Of a DNA stretch of 64,000 bases, positions 35,951 to 48,619 are shown piece after piece; the stretch's first letter is position 1, and every line of letters starts with the position of its first letter. The DNA comes from Epiperipatus broadwayi (taxonomy: Eukaryota; Onychophora; Udeonychophora; Euonychophora; Peripatidae). The DNA is taken from the NCBI GenBank assembly GCA_028023455.1, contig JAQFVV010012397.1, forward strand, positions 3,986,888 to 4,050,887, written 5' to 3'. The notes beneath the pieces are model-generated. The model was not told where the DNA came from. It did not search any database and was given only the letters and a program-made list of their open reading frames with translations. The position numbers were made by a program, and so were the translations under genes.

Positions 35951-38205
35951 TAGTGAAATAACAATCACTATATCTAATTCTTCATTATGTCTAGACTAAT
36001 AAATATATCTTTTTAGTTTCTTTGTTATTTTTTAAAAATGAGTGAATGTTATTAGTGCTTTTGGCTTGAAACTATTGTGTAATTAATTTACACATATACA
36101 TGCCACCAAGTTACCCGATGAGCTTGTAAAGAGATTATAAAGCAAAATACATATTATGTCAGAAGTGATTGCTCTTAAACTTTTGTATGTACAATGGGTA
36201 ACCAGAGATCCAGTTTAATATTGCAGATATTGAAATGTCTGTGGCTTATAAATGAATAAGGATCATTCTATTTCTAGAAGGAAATAAATATATAGATAAT
36301 ATCACATTCACCTCCCATGATGACAATGCAGAATTTAAATTAATAACTATTTATAAAAATTTGCAGCAGGGAGTTAACATTTGTAGTAACTATCCTACAA
36401 ATAGTCAAATCACTGTAAAACACTAACCATGCTTGTAAACAATTTACATAAAAATAAGTATGCTATTATAAATTAGAAAAATAACATATAACAAAATAAT
36501 GAGAAGTGCAGATAAAAATTTTATATATTTTTTAGAATGTAGTTATTTAGATAATAAAAATGCCTGCATGTGCATATGACTTTTCTAAGATAAATTTAAT
36601 CATATATAAAAATAATGATTATTATAATGCAATTATTCTAAATTCTTCTGATATACATAAAATCAGAGCTCAAATCCAGATTAAATAAAATTAAAAAATC
36701 TCTTAGGTTTCAATCAGCTTACTAGTTTTACTAGTCAGCCATAACCAAGCCAGATAATCATCTAATATTCATCAGTAAATAGGTATCTAACTCATTTGAA
36801 CTAGATGTAGTTAAAAGTGGAAGCATGTTTAACCCACATTACTTGCAATGAGATATTTAAAGACAATTTTATCTTTATGTTATGCTAAATCAATCTTACA
36901 TTTTTTTAAATGTATTTTTATTATAAAATCAAATGAAGTAGTGAGATGTTCTTTGAATACGAGTACAATATTATAAAAATTAAAAGTTTCAACATATTTG
37001 TGCTTTTGATCAATTGACTTTTCATGGATAATCAGTTTAATGATGCAGAATATTTACATATTTAGAATAAATATAGCAAAATTCATGTAAGACCAAAAGT
37101 AAAATCAAATCCAGAAGTAGGGTATTATTTAGTAGAAAGAGGAGATTGAAAAAAAAAAAAACCAAGAAGGTTTATGATACAATCACGTTTTAAAATCTGA
37201 ATAAAATTTTAGCAATAATTAATAATGTCCAAAAATATTTAGAGAATAAATAACTTTCTTAATATTGCTATAAAAGGTCTTGACTATATCATATTTAGTA
37301 TGCATTAAATCAAGAATCAAAATGTAGCCAGAAATTTTAAAAAGTTTACATTATTAGAGAATTGATGAGTCTTCCAAAGTATAATGACATAGTTATTATG
37401 TTCTATAATTAATTTTTAGAGGATATTTATTTTTTATTTTGATATATTTTCAGAGTTTAGTTGAAATAATTTTATTATATTTTCTAACTGAAGAGAAGAT
37501 TTCTCTGTAGATAATGTTTTTGTCATTTAAAGTGTTTCACAATTGTTGATATTATGTAAATTATACATTCATCTTTATAAGGTTAGCATGAATATCATAA
37601 TACTAGAAAAATTCATTTTTTGTGGTTGATTGTGTGATTTTATTTGTTGTATTTTTTTTATTAATTATGAAATTAATTATTTAAGCACACACATTGATTT
37701 CATATTTAAAGGCCATACTTATTTATTTCTTAATAAAAACAAAGACTGCAGTAATTACAATGAAATGCCATTATAATTATCTATGCCCAAAATACTTTCA
37801 AAGATTTATTTAATAGGTTTCTTTCAATCTCTGATTAAAAGTCATGGTGTGATTGTAATGAATTATAAAAGCAATGTGTGATTTATATTTGGTCTCTATT
37901 AATTTAGTCAAAGAATTTGAATCAATTAATTGAAAAACATTATGATAGTGTTTAAAGATAGGTGGCATGGAGGTTTATTTATATTATGCAGCTTCTACAT
38001 AACAGTACAAAAAATATTAGTACTAGTGCTGAAAAATCACATGCACTAAATTAAAATTGACATTCAACAGAGATTTATTATTAGTTCCAACTTTGTTTTT
38101 CATTTTTATCATGATGAAATTTTGCCAAAAAATGTAGGTGTCTCATAAAGAAGGCATCAAATATATTAAAAAATGTAGTAGAAGAGTTTTTAATTTAAAT
38201 TAATG
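35951..38205. other. AT-rich sequence, no feature recognised
   Basis: No supportable gene, RNA or repeat. CpG is almost absent. Confidence 0.6.
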
Positions 38206-38373
38206 AAAATCAAGTCATCACATGATCTCCATTTCATATGCTTACATAGCTTTTACAAACATTAATAAACTCTCCATACAAAAGTTGCCACCAAGTGCAA
38301 GCCATAGTAATCAATGGATGCAAGAAGATTTGTACATAAAATCTCTATCTAGTGCCTACTTATTCAATACCAT

Positions 38374-38410
38374 TAGACTAATTTCTAGCTTGTGGTTTTC
38401 ATCAGTGAGA
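38374..38410 (-). ncRNA. Hammerhead-like core, degraded (family 1)
   Basis: Minus strand: CTGATGA, weak stem II, GAAAT in place of GAAAC, TAGTC. Stem II pairing is broken (AAC against GCT), so it is probably inactive. Confidence 0.45.
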
Positions 38411-38676
38411 AGCCTTGAATTTAAGAGCAATGGTGATCACATGATGTTTTTATGAATTTATACCTATCCTGTCAATGGAATAATGGTGACTGTCAATTTT
38501 GAAAAACCCAAAATGTATAGATACTGAAGTGAGTTCAGATCTGTATAGCTGTAAAGTGAATAAACATGTTTTTATCTTGGGCTCTGAGATTTAGTTAACT
38601 AAACTGGTAAAAGGTGGCTGCTGGAGGATTGCATTTGATACCTAAAATCTAGATACAGTGCTTTCAAATCCAAAGT

Positions 38677-38718
38677 TTCCCACTGATGAAAGCCTCAAGC
38701 TAGAAACTAGTCTAAGGA
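38677..38718 (+). ncRNA. Hammerhead-like core with compensatory stem II (family 1)
   Basis: CTGATGA at 38683-38689, stem II (38690-38702) with AGC pairing GCT, GAAAC at 38703-38707, TAGTC at 38708-38712, then TAAGGA. Compared with GGC/GCC in the 9.98 kb copy, the outer G-C pair has become A-T on both sides, so pairing is kept. Stem I is weakened (TCCCA against TAAGGA). Confidence 0.55.
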
Positions 38719-38837
38719 TATTGGATGAGTAGGTACTAGATAGGAATTTTATGCACAAACCTTCTTACATTCATTTATTATTAAGGTGTGTTCTTGGTGG
38801 CAGTACTGCATGAAGAGTTTTCTACTGCTAAAATCAA

Positions 38838-41800
38838 AAGTGAGAATCTCAATTTGTAGAAGTTTGATGTAGTAAATAACACTTAAAAGGCTGGGTGCAA
38901 TATTAGCTGTTATTGGAAATTTTTTTTTGCAACTTTTGACTTCATATTTTAAAGGGTTTGAATATTATTTTAATTAAAGGATTGAATGTAAAAAAGGAAG
39001 TTGGAAAATAAGAAATTATAATGAATCTAATAGACTCATACTATAATCCTAAGAATATTTTTGGTAGGCTTTTAATAAAATATAGGATTATGTTATTTAA
39101 AAAAGATGTAAATAACTATATACTTTCAATTTTTTAAGAATGTTATCAGTGCATTTTTCAAAACAACTCTACTACCTTATAACTATCCACAGGCATAGAA
39201 ATTCAGACTATTCCCTCTCACAATGCATGCATTTCATAAACAACCTTTGCTCATCATATGAATTTGAGGTATCATACAACTATTGTCAGTTTAATATTTT
39301 TCCATTATATCACTCTCATTCACATCTTTTGATGGGCATTGCAGAACTATTTTTACACACCTATGTTTTAATGATAATTAATAATTTATTGTAGAACTAT
39401 ATTCTGTATGAATCCTAACATAAAAAAATCATAAAAATAATTTATCTTTGATCAACTGAGCAGCAATGTATTCCTCATCTTATTACTTTGTTGCTCAAAC
39501 ATCATACGATTTCCTAAGCATTATTCCATATAATTTATTATTGTTATCTAATATGTACTGGTACTAATTTTTTAAAAACCATTTTGAAAGAAAGAGTAGG
39601 AACTTCGTTTATTAAAGAAGATATTGGCCTTATCAGGATTAGTTAATTCTAAAGAAAGCACTGATTTAGTTGGCATTGGGTAACCCTGCAATTAATATTG
39701 ATAAACTTGTTAAAAATGATGTATGAACATAATAAAAAATAAAATCTGTGTAAGAATTATATAATCAGAAATTAGTTTTTCCATCATTTTTCTTTGATTC
39801 TGTTGCACTATTCTCTATTTAGTAAAATAAACATTTCTAAAAAGAAACTTTCTAAAACAAACTAGTAGTCTTGATTTAAATCAGAACATCAAAAAGAAAA
39901 AAAATAAACAAACAAAACTTGATTTAAAAAAATAACCTTGAATTAAGATCAAATCTTTGAGAATTGCTAAAACCTTCAAAATTGAAATTTGTTGCTTAAG
40001 ACAATTATCTGCTCTCCATTTCTAAACAAAATTTTAGTATTTCTTGTCCTTTTTTAATGTAAAAAAACTTTATTAACTTTATAAAAAGTATGTTTAATAT
40101 ACATAAAATTTGACATACAAAAATCTTTTTTGTTATTGTTGATTAAAAATTATTTAATAAATAAAAAAATATTTAAAAAATATTATAGAACGCCATGCTT
40201 AACTTTGATTTTTCTTGGTAGAAATTTAAATGCAAAACTATATGTGTTAAACTAATCTTGATATTTTAAAAATATATTTTTATCATAAAATAATAAGATT
40301 CAACATGTTATCCACATTGTTCTAAGAGTATGCAAAGTAATAGAACTTTGCACAAATTTTTATAATAAACTTACATAGTGTTACTTTGAGGTCAACTAGT
40401 TATCTGTAAAAAACCAATCATCTAAGTTGTGTGGAATAAATGAAGACATCTTTTAGAAATTCTTGCATAGCACACTGATTAGATTAAAATTAAGTTATAA
40501 CTACAGATAAGATATTGTTTTGTAGGAACAGTACTTTGAAATAAATAAAAACTTTAAGGAAAATTGTGGCCCCTCAAAGAGTTTAGAATGTAGATAAAGT
40601 TTTAGAAGTATAAAAATTATATACAGAGAATCTGTTAAAAATAAAAGGTTTTTTTATACTTGGCTATGGAGTACTCTCCAGTAAGATGCTATTCACTTAA
40701 TCAATAAAATAAATAATTGAATAGTTTTATTGCTCAGAGATCATAAAAAGTTTGTGTACTATAAATGCCAAAACTGGAATTAATCCACTGTACAATTTAG
40801 AGACCTACACTATCATTGCCATAAATCATATAGAAAAAAAAAAAATCAAACAATTTTATTATTTGAGAGTTCATAAAAAAAATTGAAACAAGAAGTTCCA
40901 GAATTAAAATTAAACTCACATTTCATCACTATAATAAACCACAAAGGAGCCTTAATGAATTATGTTGCATAATTAGAAGAAAAATATATAATGCTTTTTG
41001 AAAGGCTACCATAGCCTTGAAAATTCATTTGCTAATGTAGAAGTTTTAACACGATTCTATTAATGTTGAGTTCAAGTCTGTAATGATTGTTTCCAATTTA
41101 ATTTTTTTAACCATTATTTAGATATGCTAATTATTAATATTATTAACTGTTCTCATAAATAAGTATGGCTATTCTAACTCCAGAAAAAAAAAACAAAAGC
41201 AAAGAAAAAGATAAAAAAGAAAAATTAAAATTCTGATTATGTAATTAAGTAATGAAAATATTAATAAATAAACAATTTTATTACCACAATTTGTGCAGAG
41301 AGATGTCCAATTCCATGAGAGATTCAGGACAACTGGGCTCTGCATTGATCTAACTGATTGAATATAACTAAACATATAAATGTTAAGTAGAATATAAACC
41401 AAAGAATCATTCGAAGTGAAATCTAAATGATTATGGTTATCATAATTCCAGGAAAAAATTTAGAAAAATAAAAACTATACAAGTTAAAGCTGAGTTTTGT
41501 GATTGACTATAAACTTATATTTATTATATTTGTTTCACAATTTAGTTTACACTTGAATAAAGTTTGAATCTATATTTTGATAAATTACAATTTATTTTTA
41601 ATATTAATATTTGAAATTTTACATTTAAATTTAATAATTCTTTAATTGTACATGGCTTTTACTTTATGATGTAGTCTTCATTTCTGTATTTAAGTACGTA
41701 TTGGATTCTTTCAGATTTAATTATTATTTCAAAAAAATATAAAACTCTGCATCAGAAAAATAATAATCATGTCCGAGTATATATGTAAACACTCATTACA

Positions 41801-42020
41801 TTAGGACTGAAGGAATAATTAATATTGGGCAATAAAATCTAAATATAATTTTTGTTTGTGAGACCAGATTTTGATCTAATATATATATTGTAACCTAATA
41901 AATGAATCAAATAGATATTATTACCATACCTGAGTAGTCCACAGAATGATCATAAGTAAAGGTTCAAAATATAACACTATCAAGAATTATAAGCAAATTA
42001 TGAGCAAATTATTAATAACC
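38838..42020. other. AT-rich sequence, one weak dispersed similarity
   Basis: No gene recognised. About 39195-39310 resembles 6090-6240 (shared CATGCATTT and flanks). The rest shows nothing supportable. Confidence 0.5.
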
Positions 42021-42059
42021 AGTATTATAACTCAGGTATACAGGCAGTAGGTTTTATCC

Positions 42060-42215
42060 ACTTTCATTCCTTGGTTTGATGTTAAGTGCATGTTTAAACA
42101 AATACTAAGTGAATATGGTCTAGCAGGGCGCCACTAGATTATCTGAATCTAGACACGGTTATATCTAATAACCTTTCACATGTACTGGGTTTGAATCCCT
42201 TTTTGGTACTTTATT
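42060..42215 (+). mobile_element. tRNA-like sequence, possible SINE head
   Basis: GGGTTTGAATCCC at 42187-42199 is close to a perfect polymerase III B box and is preceded at tRNA spacing by ACACGGTTATATC, which resembles a tRNA-Val-type A box region. No cloverleaf could be completed, so a functional tRNA is unlikely. No second copy was seen in the window. Confidence 0.35.
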
Positions 42216-45110
42216 TCTAATAAAAATGAGAGATTTTGCTTTTTGAGCCATATCACTATAAGCACTAATAGTTAGGTAAAAGTAAAACATCTTTAAACCA
42301 AAGCGGAGTATATTAGACATAAATCATTTCTCAGATCTTAGCATAACAAATGTGTTTCAATGTTTTTATAAGTTTACTAGCTCAGATTATATATAACTAA
42401 TTGAGGATGGCAATTCACTCATCCTTGCATGAAATAGATGATGGGATGTGGTTATAATAATACTAAGAGATCACTAAATATTATAAAATCAATATTTATT
42501 TATGGCCTTTAAACAGTTAAACAGCTCATTAATTAAAATGTTGATGATGATGATGATGATGATGATAATAACAATAATGACAAGGGTTTCAACTACAGCT
42601 CTAGGACTAAGCCTAAACATAAAACTAAATTTTATAAAGAAATGCATAATTATTGCTTAATTTTAGCATACTTACTTATATCTTAAATAACTAATATTCA
42701 ACCATTGATGATGATGAATAATCACACTTAACAAAGACTACACTTAATGAAATATATACGCCTCGTTTAATAAAACAAACTAATATTTATTACTACATTT
42801 CTAACATATACATAAAAATTTCTAGATAAATATGAAAATTGACATGAATAATAATAATAATAATTGATTATATAACAATCCTCAGATTAATTTTAAGTTC
42901 TTCCCCCTTTCCCTTCAAATGTATTTTGTATTAAGTTGGACGTCACATTGACCATGAAAAGTATTTCAAGACAAAAAAATATTATCTGCTCATTAGCACA
43001 CATACTTTAAAAATCCAACATGTAAATAGAATGTAAAAAAAAAATGTTAGTAAAATTGAAAGAGCAAGTTTTAGAAACAAGTTTTAAATTATTTTCTCCC
43101 CCTCCCTTCCAAGCGCTGAAATCTATACTGAACTTGAAACAAAATAATCTAATATTCTAATACTACTCATTATTTCACATTCACTCCCAATTATAGACAT
43201 ATAAAAATATTATTATGTATGTGCGTGTTTTATCCCATAATAACAAAATATTATTTAAAACCAAAATAATAATATATTAGTTAAAACTGAAATCATAATA
43301 CCATAAAAAAAAAATTGTTTTACACATTAATATTTTTCATAACTGTAAAATTAATACACAAATAATTTTGATACATTCAAGATCATTTATGAAGCTCAAA
43401 GTTATTATTAGTAAGACATTCTTGTTTTAATCGATCTGAATAGTCTTTAAAAGTTCTTTAAATAAAAATATACCACTTTATTGCTAAAATGTTTCTTAAG
43501 ACTGATATCATAAAGAAAATAGATATAAAAAGTCATATTACCGATCTTTTGTTTGTGGTGAATTTCCAAGGGTTCAAACTTGTCTTGTATAATGTCTATA
43601 TTTCTGCAGCTATTATTTCCGTTTTATGTGGGAACAATCTCTTTCTTGAGGTGTATAACTATTTGATGATGATGACTCTATTGAGGTTATTTGCTTTAGT
43701 GGATAATTTGGAAATCATTATATTAAATTTTCTTCTCTTCCTGTCAAGCATGTGGATGAAATACAGCAGTTGTTTTCCCATTTGTAAATTTTCTTGAGTT
43801 TAAAATCAGTTGTTGTAACAATTAATTGGACTTGATGATTAATATTTATCAGTAGATTAATTCATCTTCTTTGAATGCAGGTGAATGCTTTCTTCCTTCT
43901 ATTAAAACATCTTATTTCTCTGGTCAGTTGAAAGGTGTAGAATATTATTTTAGACACATCTTTTCTTTCCTATGTGATGTGCAGCTTCCTCCAGATGGTC
44001 CAGCAAATGGAATATACATATAATTTTTCTAGCCCGCCATTTCTTATATTTTCAACATTCAAATTTGATAGTTTAATAATCTGAATCAATCACAATAATA
44101 ATCTTCATAATAATTCAAGACAGCTTTTTATATCCAATTTTTAGCTACCTTAACCAATCAGAGATAGCATCACTTGCTATTTTTGGACAAATTTGTTTTA
44201 ATTAGATCTGTAATTTATTTTCAACTAAATTATTTTTCAACTGAAAAGTTTAATCCTTTTTCCAGACACTTTTGTTTAAAAAAAAAATAGACTCAATCCT
44301 TATTTCCTTTCTTTTCTTTTTTCTTTCTTTTTAACATCCAGGTAACACTTCAAATCTTTGAGCTTCCTTCTTTAGATCTTGATAAGACAATTTCAAAAAT
44401 TAGAGTTCTGACTCATTATAAGATTCCAAAGTGAAACAATCATTTACAAAAAAAAAATTGCTACAAAGATTGATATCTGATTAAACAGATTTCCTCTTTT
44501 AACAAACAATTGTACAAAAAAATAATTTAACAGATTTAATACTTCCTTTTCTTTCAATATTTAGGAAATGTAAAATTTTGTATGTAATGTACACACATCC
44601 TTCATTCTTTCAAATCATTCATAAACTAACCTTAAATAATATAATTGCTAGCTTAGTAATTATAACCCAATTATTTAATTAAATCTGTAACTTTTAAATC
44701 CCACTTATAATTAAAGAAAAGCAAAATAGAAGTATAGAATAAAATGTTAGAATTGATCAAGCATAGCTTAGTTTTAAAGAAAGTTAAAATGTTTAATATT
44801 TGAAATATAAAACAATTAAATAATTTACACATACATTGCCTATATGTATGCATTATAACTTTGCTTTTTAAAGAAAAATTAAATATTAAATAGTTTAAAT
44901 GTGTGTATTACCTTTCTATCAACACACAAACAAGTAAAGCATGTAATTGTTGACCCATTCTTTCTCTGTTTAAAGCTTTTAGAACTGGACCTTGTAGGGT
45001 TTAAACTTGGATGCCCTACAACTTCCTTTATGGTTATATAAAATTGTGATGATGATTTTGTTTGACCTTTTCTACATGCACATTACTATAAATTTGGCTA
45101 GTGACCAAAT
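42216..45110. other. AT-rich sequence with (GAT)n
   Basis: (GAT)n at 42541-42570. The 102-codon frame at 43489-43797 has no recognisable motif and lies in sequence of the same composition as its neighbours. A short hairpin with TGTAGGG / CCCTACA lies near 44992-45022. Confidence 0.5.
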
Positions 45111-45156
45111 TGTAATGGCACAATATATATATATAATATAAATATAATATATATAA

Positions 45157-45199
<43 letters not shown>

Positions 45200-47118
45200 A
45201 TGGGCACATATGCCATTACATTAATTTTTTTCTAAAAATTAGTCATGAAAAATAAAAGTTCGCAAATAAAAACTTCTTTTTTAAGAATTAAAAATTGAAA
45301 GTTAAAAATCACCTAAACTCTAATATATAAAATCACACAGATGAAAAATTATTAAAAGAAAACTTTATTAAAAGGAAGAAAAAAAAAATTTTAAAACTAA
45401 ATTCTCAGTAAAGATTTAAAGATAAAAATATATCTTTAAGTTTGTACAATAAATTAATTAATGCTATTGTAAAATGGAAATGATTATTTTAATTAGTTAA
45501 AAGTAGGCTAGCCCTTGGGCATTGCAAAATGTATAAGCAAAGGTCAGATAGGAAAGAAAAAAACAATAGAAATTAATAGCTAATAAAAGAAATCCCTCAG
45601 GAAATGGACCTCAATGAAAAGATCATCATCGTCATGATGTAATGTCCACTGGATCCAAAAGTGTACAATAAAAGGAAAAGTTTGAAAATAAAAAGAATCA
45701 ATTAGAGAAGATAGAGATATGTGTTAAGTTAGAGAGAGTTGTAGGAGAAGGGATTGAAAGATGCACTTTCAATTCCTTCAGTTGTTCTAAAAAAATGAAA
45801 CATCGTTTTCCCATATTGCAGACTATAGGACATCTGGGCCCAGCAATTAAATACCAGCTACAAAATGGCTAACTGCACACTGATATCCTCATGACTTTAT
45901 GGGAATTAACACCTTTCAAATTACAAGCAATTAGAAACTATGGACTTTTTTAAAAAAAAAACAGTAAGAACCATATAGCTAATGAACATTTTTAAAAACA
46001 GTGAGAACTTTAATTCCAAAAACTTCTCAATATTTAAATAGAAGTAGAATTTCCTATCTGACTAAATTATTTATTAATTATTTTATTGAATGTATTTTTT
46101 TTTAAAAATCATTTCCATTTTTTGAATTTTTTTTTGTTCTTTAAGTTTTATTATGATTTTTGTTTTTCCATTAAACTAAACTTAATAAATGTTAAATTTA
46201 AGTTGGGCATGAATGGCTGTGTAGATTTGTAAAGGTATACTAGTTTAATTAAGAGAGGGTAAATCTTAGGTTATTTGTTTCGTAGTTAAATTGGGTCAAT
46301 GGATTGGATATATTGGTGTAATTAGTAAATGTAGTATGAGATCCACTATGTGCAGAATCACATTATATGCCACCCACCCCCTTTTTGCCTATGGAATGGG
46401 ATAGTAAGATGGAAAATGCAGTCCTTTCCTATGGAGTTTTTTTATTGCTCTTCTCATCAGACAGATGTAGTATTCCTGTCTGGATGAGAGTCAATGTCTT
46501 CTTTAACCATGCTGTTCAGATGTACATTCCTGACAGTATGGGATTTGTGCTGTCATATTTCATGCTGCATTGAATACATCGATGTATCAGATGGATTGAC
46601 ATTAGTTTGACTGCGAACTTATGGCCTAAGGTTAAATAAGGGATAGAATATTTTCTTTTCAAATGCAATCTATGTAGTCTATTCATACTCGACACTTTAA
46701 TAAAATATTAAATTTATCTGTGCGAACTTTCAAAATAAAATAAAAACAGTCTAAATTGTGATTTAAAATCTAAGGTAAAGTTTTAATGTTTTATAAAACA
46801 AAAATTAAAGTAAACATACTAAAATAATTTAAAATTTATATATGTTTAATAAATGTTTGTGTGTGTAATTACTGGCTGTGTCTTCTTTTATTTATTTTTT
46901 TAATTGAAATATTATTAGATAATAATTTATATTTTATAAATCTCTGCATCTCACTGAGCTAGTGGCATTGGGCTGATGGTCGGAATAAAATATATATAAA
47001 AATTTTTTTTTTCTTAACTTACGTATCTGCCTACTATATAAATTTTCCAGGTTCAAATGCCTAGTGGTGCTCTGTATGGCAGATACAGTAAGACTCTATT
47101 GATTATCCAACTGTTATA
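45111..47118 (+). mobile_element. 2.1 kb repeat, copy B
   Basis: Forward copy. The head shows TGTAATGGCACA at 45111, a TA/AT expansion (about 45124-45196), then GTAATGGGCACATATGCC and ATTACATTA. The head of this family is itself palindromic, so the true 5' end may be 45111 or about 45197. The body follows copy C closely (CCCTTGGGCAT, GGTCAGATAGGA, GGCATGAATGGCTG, CTGCGAACTTATGGCC). The tail ends CCAACTGTTATAA next to TA. The TTAA where copy A carries an insert is empty here. The frame at 46367-46573 is not conserved in the other copies. Confidence 0.75.
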
Positions 47119-47129
47119 ATATATATATA

Positions 47130-47740
47130 AATAAAACTGATCTAGTGTAAGGCACATTATATTATGAGATAATTTCCTATTAAAAATGAATAGCATTGAT
47201 AATTATGACTATCATAATATTATGAATTGTGAGATTTAGCTTTAAATTCTAAAAAAAGTCAAATAAGAGTATATCAAATAATTTTTACATTGAGAGCAAA
47301 TGAATAAAAGAGTATCATTACTATACTTTAGACAGCTGTAAAATATGCTACAATTGAATTAAAAGTAATTTTGGAATTTAAAAAAAATATATATATTTTT
47401 GATCTTTTTACCTTGAGATTATGATTTGTAGCAGTTGCAGTATTATGAAATAATTAATATACATGCCAAAAAACATAAGCAAATATTTATAAATGAAAAA
47501 CATTTTATAAAACTAGAAGGAACATTTAGGAATTTATTTTGCTTTTATTTATTATTTATAATTTAAAAAGTATTTACTAAATTTTGTATGCTATATAAAT
47601 GAATATAGCTCTTTTGAAATATTACATACATCCCTCATATTAATCATCAATGTATGGTAACTAATACCTTAATATATGCAAGTTTTTTTATACTGCTATT
47701 TTTGATTTATCATATTTGAGTAGGATAATATATATATATA
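47130..47740. other. AT-rich sequence, no feature recognised
   Basis: Nothing supportable between the 2.1 kb copy B and the (ATT)n tract. Confidence 0.6.
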
Positions 47741-47912
<172 letters not shown>

Positions 47913-47948
47913 AATACAATGTCTGTATTTCTTCAAAGTAATACATGC

Positions 47949-48615
47949 AATCTTATAATTAAATCTTAGTAAATACAGTAATCAAAAATTTTGAAAAGGA
48001 CAAAAAATATAATCATCACTTAGGAGCACTTTTGACTATCCTCGTAGTCTTTGTATATGTGACATTGCATTTTATGCACTTCATACCTTAAATAAATTAA
48101 TTAATAACTGTAAAGATAAAACATCATTTAAAAATAAAAATTTCATCATTTATAAATGAATATGTAGGTGTGGTAGCAGATATATAGGGGAATCAAGATG
48201 TACATTGGAGAAAAGAATGAAAGAGCACTTGTTGTTATTAAAAAGGATTCAAAATACGAAACAAAATTGCAAAGGTAATAATAATGTATCAGCTTTCATT
48301 TTTTATGACCATAATAAATCATATATATATATGGTTTTAATTTCAATTATAATAATGTACAAATATTGCAAACTGAAAGAAATAATAAAACGAAAATAAA
48401 GGAAGCTATGCTAATGTATAAATACAAGCAGTTCTTAATTAATAGACAGGCAGCAAATGTTAAGATCAAGGAATTATGGAAGGTTAACCTTTCAAAGAAT
48501 TAGTTGACAAAGACTATGAGGATATTCCAAAGTGTTCCTAAGTGATGATTATATTTTTTGTTTTTTTTTTCAAAATTTTTGATTACTATATTTACTAATA
48601 TTTAATTATAAGATT
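47949..48615. mobile_element. Inverted-repeat unit around a Penelope-type GIY-YIG fragment
   Basis: Arms at 47949-48054 and 48507-48615 are reverse complements at roughly 85-90% (both contain AATCATCACTTAGGA or its complement, ATCAAAAATTTT, and CTTATAATTAAAT). Between them lies the GIY-YIG fragment described separately. PLEs are known for terminal repeats that may be direct or inverted, so this may be an internally deleted PLE whose two ends survive. The RT is absent. Confidence 0.75.
48148..48399 (+). pseudogene. Penelope-type GIY-YIG endonuclease fragment
   Basis: From 48163 the frame reads CRCGSRYIGES, then RCTLEKRMKEHL, the zinc-knuckle-like CxC and the RYIGE core of PLE GIY-YIG nucleases, with the downstream Arg and the Glu-His pair in place. 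It continues open to 48399 (KRIQNTKQNCKGNNNVSAFIFYDHN...), where the PLE C-terminal His-containing region becomes unclear. A TGA just upstream (48157-48159) breaks the join to the preceding IYK. The nuclease nicks target DNA for PLE insertion. The core motif is better preserved than in the 2.8-4.5 kb copy. A remnant, not a gene. Confidence 0.8.
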
Positions 48616-48619
48616 ATAT

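Larger units (their letters stand above)
38214..38829. mobile_element. Family 1 inverted dimer, older copy
   Basis: A left part in reverse orientation (38260-38430) and a complete right unit in forward orientation (about 38465-38820) form a palindrome. The left unit stops soon after its hammerhead-like core and is followed directly by the terminal GTGATCACATGATG motif. A probable short duplication AAAATCAA (38206-38213 and 38830-38837) flanks it. More diverged from the consensus than the 9.2 kb copy. The frame at 38222-38455 is accidental. Confidence 0.75.

Noticed and set aside
42187-42199. Possible functional tRNA gene
   Set aside because: Only the B box and a rough A box are present. Acceptor and anticodon stems do not pair.
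43489-43797. 102-codon hydrophobic frame
   Set aside because: Hydrophobicity follows from T-rich composition. No motif, no splice context and no composition change at its borders.
46367-46573. Open frame beginning MPPTPFLPMEWDSKMENAV, with a similar start at 21893 (minus)
   Set aside because: Both lie at the same place in copies of the 2.1 kb repeat, but the frames diverge after about 12 residues and copy C is broken, so no protein is conserved.
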